From: CAZAYY01 sp964489525
GTDB taxonomy: Bacteria; Chloroflexota; Anaerolineae; Anaerolineales; JABWBV01
Assembly (NCBI GenBank): GCA_964489525.1
Contig: CAZAYY010000012.1
Span: 62,001 to 126,000 of the forward strand
Direction: 5' to 3'
DNA length: 64,000 bases
The stretch's first letter is position 1. The number at the start of each line of letters is the position of its first letter. The notes under the pieces are model-generated. The model did not search any database. It was given only the letters and a program-made list of their open reading frames with translations, and was not told the origin of the DNA. Made by a program: the position numbers and the translations under genes. Below are positions 9,675 through 18,289 of the stretch, piece after piece.

Positions 9675-10721
9675 ATGCCTGCTCTACTCGAAACCCCTCA
9701 CCGTCGCTATAACGCCCTGACCGGCGAATGGGTGCTGGTATCTCCACACCGCACCCAGCGCCCCTGGTTGGGCCAGGTTGAAAACCGCCCACCCGACCAG
9801 CGCCCGGCCTTCGACCCGGCCTGCTATCTTTGCCCGGGCAACACCCGGGCAGGGGGGGCGGTTAATCCTCAATACACCCAAACCTTTGTGTTTCAAAATG
9901 ATTTCTCGGCCCTGCTGCCGGGCATGGCAGAACCTCCTCCTGTTTTATCAGACAATCCGCTGTTGGTTGCGCAACCTGTGCGAGGCGAGTGCCGGGTGAT
10001 CTGTTTTTCCCCCCGGCACGACCTGACCCTCCCCGAAATGTCGCTCGAAGACCTGATCCAGGTAGTTCATGTTTGGGCTGAACAAACTGCAGCATTGGGA
10101 GAGCGCTACACCTGGGTGCAAATTTTTGAAAACAAAGGCGCTGTGATGGGCGCTTCCAACCCCCACCCGCACGGCCAGGTTTGGGCTTTGGACAGCCTGC
10201 CCAACGAAGCCCTGAAGGAAGATGCGGCTCAACAGGCCTATTACCAGAAAACGAAACACCCCCTTCTGTTGGACTACCTGGCAGAAGAGCTGCAAAAAGG
10301 CGAACGGGTTGTGGTTGAAAATGATGAATGGGTTGTGCTGGTGCCTTTTTGGGCGATCTGGCCGTACGAAACCCTGCTGCTGCCGCGCAGCCCCAGGCAA
10401 AACCTTGCCCAATTGACTCCCCCAGAGCGCAAATCTCTGGCAGAGATTTTACAAAATTTACTCACTCGCTACGACAATCTTTTTGAAATTTCCTTTCCCT
10501 ACTCAATGGGCTGGCACAATGCCCCTTTTACCAGGGAAACCAACCCCCACTGGCAGCTTCATGCCCACTTCTACCCCCCCTTGCTGCGCTCAGCAACCAT
10601 CAAAAAGTTCATGGTGGGTTTTGAAATGCTAGCAGAAGCCCAACGAGATATGACCCCCGAACAGGCAGCCTCCACGCTGCGAGCGCTGTCTGCAGTTCAC
10701 TTTACACAGCGGGAAAGATAA
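9675..10721 (+). CDS. galT: galactose-1-phosphate uridylyltransferase
   Basis: 348 residues. The catalytic HPH motif is in NPHPHGQVW (~160-168) and the zinc-site CYLC pair is in the N-terminal third (~54-57). The N-terminus (RRYNALTGEWVLVSPHR) is diagnostic of GalT. The enzyme exchanges UMP between UDP-glucose and galactose-1-phosphate in the Leloir pathway. GAGG lies 6 bp before the ATG. Its TAA abuts the galK ATG, so the pair is translationally linked. No epimerase gene is nearby. Confidence 0.96.
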   Translation: MPALLETPHRRYNALTGEWVLVSPHRTQRPWLGQVENRPPDQRPAFDPACYLCPGNTRAGGAVNPQYTQTFVFQNDFSALLPGMAEPPPVLSDNPLLVAQPVRGECRVICFSPRHDLTLPEMSLEDLIQVVHVWAEQTAALGERYTWVQIFENKGAVMGASNPHPHGQVWALDSLPNEALKEDAAQQAYYQKTKHPLLLDYLAEELQKGERVVVENDEWVVLVPFWAIWPYETLLLPRSPRQNLAQLTPPERKSLAEILQNLLTRYDNLFEISFPYSMGWHNAPFTRETNPHWQLHAHFYPPLLRSATIKKFMVGFEMLAEAQRDMTPEQAASTLRALSAVHFTQRER

Positions 10722-11870
10722 ATGCAAGAAACCAGCGCGCGCGAGAAAGCCATATCCGCTTTTGAAAAAACCTTCGGTGAACCAGCCCGGTTCGTGGTGC
10801 GCGCGCCAGGGCGGGTAAATTTAATGGGTGACCATACGGATTACAATGAGGGCTTCGTCCTGCCAATGGCCATTGACCGGGCCTTGTATCTCGCACTGCG
10901 CCCCCGCCAGGATCGGATGGTCCGGGTGATTGCCTCAGATTTTCAGACAGAAACCTCATTCAACCTGGATCAGCTGCACCCCGGGAAGGGCTGGCAGGAA
11001 TATTTGAAAGGAGCGGCCTTTGTTTTGCAAAACGAAGGCCTGGCCACCCTGGGTTGGGAGGGCGCGTTGGCGAGCGATGTACCCATTGGCGCCGGGCTGT
11101 CATCTTCGGCCGCAATCGAATTGGCAGTGCTCAAAGCCTTCTCGCGGTTGGCCGGGTGGGGATGGAATGGGCGGGTGATGGCATTATTGGCCCAGAAAAT
11201 TGAGAATTCCTGGCTTGGGCTGCGCACCGGCATTATGGATCAGATGATTTCGGCCAACGGAGCCGCCGGGCAGGCCATGCTGTTGGACTGCCGGAGCCTG
11301 GAATACACCCTGCACCCCATTCCTACCAGCATTGCAGTGGTAGTGATGGATACCCAAACCCGACGGGGATTAGTCCACTCCGCCTACAACGAACGCCGGG
11401 CGCAGTGTGACACTGCCGCACAAATTTTAGGCGTACCCGCCTTAAGAGATGCCTCCCTGTCACAATTAGAAGGCAGCCAGGCGAAAATGGACGCGGTTCT
11501 CTACCGCCGCGCCCGGCATGTCATCAGCGAAAACGAACGCACCCTCCTTTCCGCCCAGGCACTGGAAGAAAATCAGCCAGCCCAGGTGGGGCAATGGATG
11601 AACCTGAGCCATACCAGCCTGGCCGAGGATTACGAAGTTTCCAGCCCTGCGCTGAATCAAATGGTAGAAATTGCCCGTGCTCAAACCAGCTGTTTTGGAG
11701 CCCGCATGACCGGAGCGGGGTTTGGGGGTTGTGCGGTTGCCCTGGTGGCAGAAGACCAGGCAATCCCGTTTAAATCCAAGGTGGAAACCCAATTCCAACA
11801 AAAAACTGGCCAACCCTGCGCTGTGTATGTGTGCAGTGCCTCGCAGGGTGTTTCAGTGGAAATGGTTTGA
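10722..11870 (+). CDS. galK: galactokinase
   Basis: 382 residues of the GHMP kinase family. The galactokinase signature PGRVNLMGDHTDYN lies at ~29-42, the phosphate-binding PIGAGLSSSAA at ~122, and the C-terminal GHMP motif GARMTGAGFGGCAV at ~326. It phosphorylates galactose, and the galT product then takes the phosphate ester into UDP-sugar metabolism. It starts directly after the galT stop codon and is followed after 10 bp by the helicase gene. Confidence 0.96.
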   Translation: MQETSAREKAISAFEKTFGEPARFVVRAPGRVNLMGDHTDYNEGFVLPMAIDRALYLALRPRQDRMVRVIASDFQTETSFNLDQLHPGKGWQEYLKGAAFVLQNEGLATLGWEGALASDVPIGAGLSSSAAIELAVLKAFSRLAGWGWNGRVMALLAQKIENSWLGLRTGIMDQMISANGAAGQAMLLDCRSLEYTLHPIPTSIAVVVMDTQTRRGLVHSAYNERRAQCDTAAQILGVPALRDASLSQLEGSQAKMDAVLYRRARHVISENERTLLSAQALEENQPAQVGQWMNLSHTSLAEDYEVSSPALNQMVEIARAQTSCFGARMTGAGFGGCAVALVAEDQAIPFKSKVETQFQQKTGQPCAVYVCSASQGVSVEMV

Positions 11871-11880
11871 GGAAAAACAA

Positions 11881-13791
11881 ATGACAGATATTGCCTCCCA
11901 TTTCAACAACCTGCTGCACCTGATGGAGTTGGAAGCCCAGGCTGAAGAGGAACAGCTGCGAGCCGCACAACAAAAAGCCCTGGAAGCAGGCCTGGACCCG
12001 GAAAAAACCGGCATGGCGCTGCGCGACCTCGTGGTGGTGGACGAAAGTGTGGGGCTGGCCGGTCGTGTGCTGCTGACATTGCGCAAACGGAATCGCACCC
12101 TGGCTTTGCCATATCACCAGCTTGGACCAGGAACGCCTGTGTTGGTTACCGAAGAAACCGGAAACCGTCAAACCGGCGCCACCTGGCGTGGACTGGTGAG
12201 CCAACGCAACCGGGAAACCATTCAAGTAGCCCTTGAAATCCTTCCCGAAACCGAAAACGACCGGCCCATCTTCCGCCTGGATGCCTCCGGGGACGATACC
12301 GCACGCAGCCGGGCCCGTGAAGCCTTGCAAAAAGCTGCCCAGGCCCGCAGCCGCCGCCTGGCCGACTTACGCGACGTCCTTTTGGGCATCCAACCGCCAG
12401 TCCTGGCCTCCCCAGAAGCCTTCGAACCGTTTGACCCGACCCTGGATGAATCCCAAATTCGAGCCGTTGGGCTGTGCCTGGCCGCTCCAGATGTGGGCAT
12501 CATTCACGGCCCGCCGGGCACAGGCAAAACAACCACCGTGGTGGAAGTGATCCGCCAGGCTGTGGTTCGCGGTGAAACCGTTCTGGCCTGCGCACCATCC
12601 AACCTGGCTGTAGACAACATCCTGGAACGTTTACTCGCCGCAGGCATTCATGCCGTACGCCTGGGCCACCCCGCCAGGGTAATGCCCATCCTGCGCGAAA
12701 ACACGCTTGATGAACTGGTGCAAAACCATCCAGACTATGCCCTATCCCGAAAATTTCACCGGGAAGCCCAGGCACTGCATGCCCGCGCCGACCGGTTCAC
12801 CCGGGCCAAACCAGCGCCAGGCGAAAAACGCCACATGCGTGAAGAAGCTGCCGCCCTGGTGGATGAAGCCCGTCAGCTGGAAAATTCCCTTGTGGAGCGG
12901 ATTTTAGACCAGGCCCAGGTGATATGCGCAACACTCACCGGCTTAAGCCGTCAGGTGTTGGGCGAGCGAACTTTTGATTTATGCGTGCTGGATGAAGCCG
13001 CCCAATCAACCGAACCCGCTGCCTGGATCCCGATTTGCCGCAGCCGCAGGTTGGTTCTGGCTGGCGACCACAAGCAGCTGCCGCCGACGGTGCTGTCCAT
13101 GCAGGCCGCTCAAAGAGGGTTTGGTGTCAGTCTGATGGAGAGGCTGATGGATAGTCTGCCGCCCAATATTGCCTGCCAACTCAATGTTCAATATCGCATG
13201 CACAACGACATTATGCAGTTTTCATCTGAAATGTTCTACCATCATTCACTGTTAGCCCACCCAAGCGTTGTGGCACACCTGCTGCAAGATTTACCCGGGG
13301 TGTCCTCCTCAGAATTGACCTCTACCCCGGTTCACTTTGTGGATACTGCCGGTGCCAGTTATGATGAAGAGGAAGAAGAAAACAGTGAAAGCCGCTTAAA
13401 CCCTATGGAAGCCAGCCTGGTCGTTCGCAAGGTCCAGGCCTTGATCGATTCTGGGCTGGCTGCAGAGTTCATTGGGGTGATTACGCCGTATTCTGCCCAG
13501 GTCCGGCTCTTACGCGAGCAGCTCCCAGAGGGGGTGGAAATTCACAGTGTGGACGGGTTCCAGGGACGGGAAAAAGAAGCCATCATCATTTCCCTGGTTC
13601 GCTCCAACACAGAAGGAGAAATTGGATTTCTCGGCGATGAGCGCAGAATGAACGTAGCGCTGACTCGCGCCCGGCGCAAGTTGGTGGTGATTGGTGACAG
13701 CGCCACGATTGGAGCCCATGCGTTTTACCAATCTTTCCTGGCATACATTGAACGGATCAACGCCTATCATTCAGTTTGGGAAGAAAGCTGA
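11881..13791 (+). CDS. superfamily 1 (UPF1/IGHMBP2-like) DNA/RNA helicase
   Basis: 636 residues from the ATG at 11881; an upstream in-frame extension overlaps galK and is rejected. All SF1B motifs are visible: Walker A GPPGTGKTTT (~210), DEAAQ (motif II), GDHKQLPP (motif III), QYRM (motif IV), VDGFQGREKEAII (motif V) and NVALTRAR (motif VI). The N-terminal ~190 residues resemble the IGHMBP2 beta-barrel and stalk region. It probably unwinds nucleic acid 5'-to-3'. It is likely co-transcribed with galTK but functionally unrelated. Confidence 0.9.
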   Translation: MTDIASHFNNLLHLMELEAQAEEEQLRAAQQKALEAGLDPEKTGMALRDLVVVDESVGLAGRVLLTLRKRNRTLALPYHQLGPGTPVLVTEETGNRQTGATWRGLVSQRNRETIQVALEILPETENDRPIFRLDASGDDTARSRAREALQKAAQARSRRLADLRDVLLGIQPPVLASPEAFEPFDPTLDESQIRAVGLCLAAPDVGIIHGPPGTGKTTTVVEVIRQAVVRGETVLACAPSNLAVDNILERLLAAGIHAVRLGHPARVMPILRENTLDELVQNHPDYALSRKFHREAQALHARADRFTRAKPAPGEKRHMREEAAALVDEARQLENSLVERILDQAQVICATLTGLSRQVLGERTFDLCVLDEAAQSTEPAAWIPICRSRRLVLAGDHKQLPPTVLSMQAAQRGFGVSLMERLMDSLPPNIACQLNVQYRMHNDIMQFSSEMFYHHSLLAHPSVVAHLLQDLPGVSSSELTSTPVHFVDTAGASYDEEEEENSESRLNPMEASLVVRKVQALIDSGLAAEFIGVITPYSAQVRLLREQLPEGVEIHSVDGFQGREKEAIIISLVRSNTEGEIGFLGDERRMNVALTRARRKLVVIGDSATIGAHAFYQSFLAYIERINAYHSVWEES

Positions 13792-14097
13792 AATGCAGCG
13801 CGCTTAATCCCTTCTATCTCCCAATATTTCTAACCCCTGCGCTGCAACCCGCCCCAAGAAGAGCCTGGTTGCACCTTCGCAGCCGCGCCAAACACCCCAG
13901 GGCGACTTTCCACAATCTTGCCTTCCCGCTGGGGCAGGGGACGCGGCTAAAGCCGCGACGACAAGAGAGGGGCCGGGTCAACATTGGTTTGTTCACTGTA
14001 TACCTTTCTGTCCCGCAGTTGTTAATAAGTTTGATAAAATAAACGAAATTCACAACAACTACCAGACAATCTGGCTATACGAAACGAGGTGATTCGG
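13792..14097. other. intergenic region with REP-like copy
   Basis: No coding potential is evident. It holds the second REP-like palindrome (13937-13962) and the leader of the substrate-binding-protein gene. I see no clear sigma-70 promoter. Confidence 0.5.
13937..13962. repeat. REP-like short palindromic repeat, copy 2
   Basis: Inverse-orientation near-copy of 8557-8580, with a perfect GCGGCT-AA-AGCCGC palindromic core. Confidence 0.6.
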
Positions 14098-15051
14098 ATG
14101 CAGAAATATAAAGTCTCTTTTTGGGTTTTACTTGCTATTGTCGGGCTTTTTGCGCTGGCTGGCTGCTCCACCGACAGCCAGGGTGAAGCGAAACCCACCA
14201 TTAAACTCGCTGAAAATCCCTGGTCAGCTTCCATGGTAAACGTGGCTGTTGCCAAAATTCTGTTGGAAGAACAGCTGGGGTATACGGTGGAAGTCGTCAC
14301 CATTGATGAGAATGCACAGTGGGCTTCACTCTCTACGGGTGACCTGCATGCCAGCTTTGAAGTCTGGCCATCCGGCCATGGGGACAACGTGGCTCGGTAT
14401 ATTGAAGAACAAAAAGTGGTGGAATATGCTGGCCTGCTCGGCCCTGTGGGTAAAATTGGTTGGTTTATGCCAGCCTACATGCTGGAAACCCATCCCGAAT
14501 TGGCCACCTGGGAAGGCTTTCAAAAACCTGAAAATGCCGCCCTGTTTGCAACTGCTGAAACGGGTGAAAAGGGGCAATTCCTGGCTGGTGACCCAAGCTG
14601 GGTACAGTACGATGCAGAGATTATCAATAACCTGGGGATGAATTTCCAGGTTGTGGTCGCCGGTTCCGAGGAAGCCATTCTATCGGCCCTCGATTCGGTT
14701 TACAGCCGCAAAGAGCCGATTGTCTTTTATTTCTGGACCCCCCACTCCATCCACGCCCGATACGAGCTTGTCAATGTCCAGCTGCCCGCTTACAGCGATG
14801 CGTGCTATGAAAAAATCGCTTCCGGTGGCGTAGACTGTGACTATCCATCCGATGAATTGTTCAAAATCATGTGGCCCGGCCTGAACACCCTGGCGCCAGA
14901 CGCAGCTGCGCTGGTTAAAAATCTGAACTACTCCACGCAGGACCAGATCACCATGATTGCAGCCGTTGAATTGGATGGCAAAACCCCCGAAGAAGCTGCT
15001 CGCGCCTGGCTGGATGCTCACGAATCTACCTGGAAGGGCTGGCTGCCCTGA
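14098..15051 (+). CDS. proX: glycine betaine/choline-type ABC substrate-binding lipoprotein
   Basis: 317 residues. The ATG at 14098 is chosen because GAGGTG lies 6 bp upstream; a GTG at 14089 overlaps that site. A signal peptide ends in the lipobox LAGC (Cys ~22), fitting an anchored receptor in a cell without periplasmic release. The mature part belongs to the OpuAC/ProX family: LAENPWSASMVNVAVAK, then ENAQWASLSTGDLHASFEVWPSG. Trp and Tyr residues in such segments form the cage for quaternary amines. It converges on the permease and ATPase genes and is separated from them by a terminator. Confidence 0.88.
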   Translation: MQKYKVSFWVLLAIVGLFALAGCSTDSQGEAKPTIKLAENPWSASMVNVAVAKILLEEQLGYTVEVVTIDENAQWASLSTGDLHASFEVWPSGHGDNVARYIEEQKVVEYAGLLGPVGKIGWFMPAYMLETHPELATWEGFQKPENAALFATAETGEKGQFLAGDPSWVQYDAEIINNLGMNFQVVVAGSEEAILSALDSVYSRKEPIVFYFWTPHSIHARYELVNVQLPAYSDACYEKIASGGVDCDYPSDELFKIMWPGLNTLAPDAAALVKNLNYSTQDQITMIAAVELDGKTPEEAARAWLDAHESTWKGWLP

Positions 15052-15070
15052 TCTGTTTCCAGGCATTGAT

Positions 15071-15113
15071 AAAGCCAGCGCACCCGGTTATGGGGTGCGC
15101 TGGCTTTTTTTTA
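15071..15113 (+). terminator. intrinsic terminator of the substrate-binding-protein gene
   Basis: Perfect 15-bp stem (15071-15085 with 15093-15107), 7-nt loop and a run of T through 15112. It lies 19 bp after the stop codon, between two convergent units. Confidence 0.93.
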
Positions 15114-15142
15114 TATTTACAGGGATACATTTGCAATTGAGG

Positions 15143-17185
15143 CTAATGTTTTTGCTTTTGAGCCCAACCCTGGGTAATCCGGTCCAAAATCATCGCGATC
15201 AGTGCGATTGCCAGGCCTGCTTCAATGCCCCGGCCTGTTTGACCCTTGGCCAGGCCAATCACCGCTTCCAATCCCAGGCCGCCCCCACCCACCATACCAG
15301 AGATCACCACCATGGACAGCACCATCATAATGGTTTGGTTGACCCCCAAAAGAATGGAAGGCAGCGCCAGGGGGAGCTGTACTTTCAGCAGCTTTTGCCA
15401 ATCGGTTGAGCCAAAAGCATCTGCCGCTTCAACCACTTCCCCATCCACCTGTCGGATGCCCAGGTTGGTGAGGCGAATGACCGGCGGGATGGCGTAAATC
15501 ACCGCAGCAATAATTCCAGGAACCCGGCCAATGTTGAACAGCATAATCACCGGAACCAGGTATACAAACGGCGGAATGGTTTGGAAGAAATCCAAAACCG
15601 GGCGTAAAACCTCCTCCAGCCACCTGCTGCGAGCGCTGGCAATGCCCAGCGGAATGCCAACAACCAGGGCAATCACCACAGCCACAAAAACCTGGCTGAG
15701 CGTATCCATGGCATTGGCCCACATCCCCAACAACCCCACCATTAAAAAGCCAAATGCAGCCAGGTACGCTAACCGCCAACCTGCTGCAGCCAATCCGGCT
15801 GCAGCAAATATCAATATCAGTGCAGGCCAGGGAATGCCTTCGGTTAGAAGTGCCCGTAAGGGGTGGAGAAACTGAATTACCAACCAATCGCTAAACGGGC
15901 CGGTGCCAATGGGCAGGCTGCCTATCTGGTAGAGGTTATCGCGCATCCAAACAACTGCAGCGTCTACGGGTGCGCGAATCGAAATCATCCATGCAGAAGG
16001 GTAAGTTTGCAAAGCCGGAATTGCCCAGGCCAGCAGAAACACCAGCAGTAAGATGCTCAAGCCAATCAGCCAGTGACGGATTTCAAACAAACGCCGCCAG
16101 ACACGCTGGTTTTTTTCGGGCTGGGGAGGAAGTAAACCAAGGACTTTTTTAAGAACCACGTTCTGGGCCAACCGGCTTTGGCGCAAACTGCGCCGTAAGT
16201 TAAACGAACCCGCCAGGGCGCTGCCCAAGCGATCGAGCAGAATGGCCATGAACACAATTGCCAGCCCGGCTTCCATTGCCCGTCCTACCTGGAGCCGTTG
16301 TAACGACACCAACACCTCTTTTCCAAGGCCGCCGGCGCCGATCAGTGCGGCAATAACCACCATCCCCAGGGCCATCATAATCGTCTGGTTGATGCCCGTT
16401 ACAATTGAAGGGATGGCCAATGGAATTTGCACCTTAAACAAAACCTGGCGCGAAGTCGCCCCAAAAGAATAGGCGGCTTCCATAATGGTGTGGGGTACCT
16501 GGCGTAGGCCCAGGTTGGTCAAGCGAATGGCCGGCGGCAGCGCAAATATTACAGTTGCGATGACACTCGGCACACGTGCCACCCCAAAAACCAGCAGCAC
16601 CGGAATCAGGTATACAAAAGCGGGAATGGTTTGCATGGCATCCAACACCGGCCGGAGAATTTTTTCAATCCAGGTAAAGCGTGCGCTCAGAATGCCCAGC
16701 GGAATGCCCAACAGCAAAGAAATCAACACCGACACGCCGATTAACGTCAGGGTTTGCATGGATTCAGGCCAAAGGCCAATGGCTGCCATAAACCACAAGC
16801 ACGCAGCAGCCAGGGCAGCCAGTTTTTTTCCGCCCCATAAGTAGCCTAATATCAACCCCGCAGTGACCACAACACTCCATGGCAGTGCCATGAGCCCGCG
16901 CTCAACCACCCGTAAACTGGCATCAATGGTGCGGCTTACAGGATTGAAGAAATAAGTAAAGATAGGATGGGTGGTGCGGTGCGTGATCAGCCAATCTTCA
17001 TAGCGATCAATGCTCTGGCGCAGCTCCAGGTTCCAGGACACGGGGAAGCCCTGTTCCAATTCCACCTGGTTGCCCAGCCAGGCCAGGGTAAGGACTCCCC
17101 CAATTAAAACCAGGGCAAGCAAGGCTTCGCGCAGCCTGTAGCGAACATCAAGGTCCTGGATGGCCTGGGTAATGATTTGCTGCAT
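15143..17185 (-). CDS. proW: ABC transporter permease with two tandem permease domains (glycine betaine type)
   Basis: 680 residues, about twice the length of ProW. Two BPD-type permease domains are visible, ~150-345 and ~490-675, with closely similar EAA loops (EAAYSFGATS and EAADAFGSTD) and matching segments NQTIMMALGMVVI and NQTIMMVLSMVVI. Each half is preceded by extra membrane helices. One polypeptide can thus supply both transmembrane halves of the importer. The ATPase gene lies 3 bp upstream. The substrate class is inferred from the neighbouring binding protein and ATPase. Confidence 0.88.
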   Translation of the reverse strand: MQQIITQAIQDLDVRYRLREALLALVLIGGVLTLAWLGNQVELEQGFPVSWNLELRQSIDRYEDWLITHRTTHPIFTYFFNPVSRTIDASLRVVERGLMALPWSVVVTAGLILGYLWGGKKLAALAAACLWFMAAIGLWPESMQTLTLIGVSVLISLLLGIPLGILSARFTWIEKILRPVLDAMQTIPAFVYLIPVLLVFGVARVPSVIATVIFALPPAIRLTNLGLRQVPHTIMEAAYSFGATSRQVLFKVQIPLAIPSIVTGINQTIMMALGMVVIAALIGAGGLGKEVLVSLQRLQVGRAMEAGLAIVFMAILLDRLGSALAGSFNLRRSLRQSRLAQNVVLKKVLGLLPPQPEKNQRVWRRLFEIRHWLIGLSILLLVFLLAWAIPALQTYPSAWMISIRAPVDAAVVWMRDNLYQIGSLPIGTGPFSDWLVIQFLHPLRALLTEGIPWPALILIFAAAGLAAAGWRLAYLAAFGFLMVGLLGMWANAMDTLSQVFVAVVIALVVGIPLGIASARSRWLEEVLRPVLDFFQTIPPFVYLVPVIMLFNIGRVPGIIAAVIYAIPPVIRLTNLGIRQVDGEVVEAADAFGSTDWQKLLKVQLPLALPSILLGVNQTIMMVLSMVVISGMVGGGGLGLEAVIGLAKGQTGRGIEAGLAIALIAMILDRITQGWAQKQKH

Positions 17186-17188
17186 GGG

Positions 17189-18217
17189 TTATGCTCCCTG
17201 GCCTGCCAGGGCCTGAAGAACCACATCCCGGTCCACATAGCCAATAGAGTGGTTATCTTGATCCACGATGGAAATCGGAGCGTCACTGGCCGCTGTGAGT
17301 TGGATGAGCTGTTCCAGACGGGTATCTTGCGGAACCCGGACGCCGTGATCGGCAGGAGCACCTTGCCAGGGTCTCATCACGGAACGGGCTGTAAGCACTT
17401 TAACCCTGGGGACATCTTGCGTAAACTCGCGCACATAGTCGTTCGCGGGGTTTGCAACAATGTCTTCGGCTGTGCCCACCTGGATGAGTTCACCATCTTT
17501 CATAATCCCAATATGGTCGCCCAGCTTAATGGCTTCCAAAAAATCGTGGGTAATGAACAACATCGTTTTACGAACCCGCTGCTGCAAATGGAGTAGTTCA
17601 TTTTGCATATCGCGGCGAATCAGCGGGTCGAGGGCGCTGAAGGGCTCATCGCAAAGGAGCAGTTCCGGGTCTACGGCCAGGGCACGCGCCAGGCCTACCC
17701 GCTGCTGCATTCCACCACTTAGTTCACTCGGGTAATGGTTTTCCCAACCCGTCAGGCCAACCAGGTCCAGCATGTGGTGGGCCCGTTTTAACGCAGTGGG
17801 TTTTTCCACCCCCTGGATTTCAAGACCATAGGTCATGTTTTCAATCACTTTTCGGTGAGGAAACAGACCAAAATGCTGGAACACCATGCTCATTTTGTGG
17901 CGGCGCATATCGCGCAGCTGGCGCTTATTCATTTTGGTGACATTTGCGCCATCAAACAAAACTTCGCCAAAGGTTGGTTCAATCAGGCGGCTGACACAGC
18001 GAATGAGGGTAGATTTTCCACTGCCGGAGAGGCCCATAATCACAAAAATCTCCCCTTCTTTGACTTCAAAAGAAACGTCCTTGATTGCAACCACCATCCC
18101 GGTTTGCTTTAAAATTTCAGCTTTGCTTAAAGCGGGGTCCGGAAGTTGGATGCGCTTCTTTTTGGGAGTGAAGATTTTCCAAAGATTGCGGCAAGAAACT
18201 TTTGTGAATTGGCTCAT
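17189..18217 (-). CDS. proV: glycine betaine/proline ABC transporter ATP-binding protein
   Basis: 342 residues: Walker A GLSGSGKST (~62-70), signature LSGGMQQR (~166), Walker B LLLCDEP, H-loop TH in FITHDF. The insert around the Q-loop (FQHFGLFPHRKVIENM) and the N-terminal WKIFTP are typical of ProV/OpuAA. The C-terminal ~70 residues look like a single degenerate CBS motif (DAPISIVDQDNHSIGYVDRD), a region that senses ionic strength in OpuA. It is first in a two-gene operon with the double permease. Confidence 0.9.
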   Translation of the reverse strand: MSQFTKVSCRNLWKIFTPKKKRIQLPDPALSKAEILKQTGMVVAIKDVSFEVKEGEIFVIMGLSGSGKSTLIRCVSRLIEPTFGEVLFDGANVTKMNKRQLRDMRRHKMSMVFQHFGLFPHRKVIENMTYGLEIQGVEKPTALKRAHHMLDLVGLTGWENHYPSELSGGMQQRVGLARALAVDPELLLCDEPFSALDPLIRRDMQNELLHLQQRVRKTMLFITHDFLEAIKLGDHIGIMKDGELIQVGTAEDIVANPANDYVREFTQDVPRVKVLTARSVMRPWQGAPADHGVRVPQDTRLEQLIQLTAASDAPISIVDQDNHSIGYVDRDVVLQALAGQGA

Positions 18218-18289
18218 TCTCTAAAATCAGTTAACCATCCGATAACATTCTAAAAAGTAACTATAACACAATTATCCTCGAATCGGTGT

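Noticed and set aside
15071..15113. Terminator acting also for the leftward permease gene
   Set aside because: The minus strand has no T run after the stem, so only the rightward function is supported.
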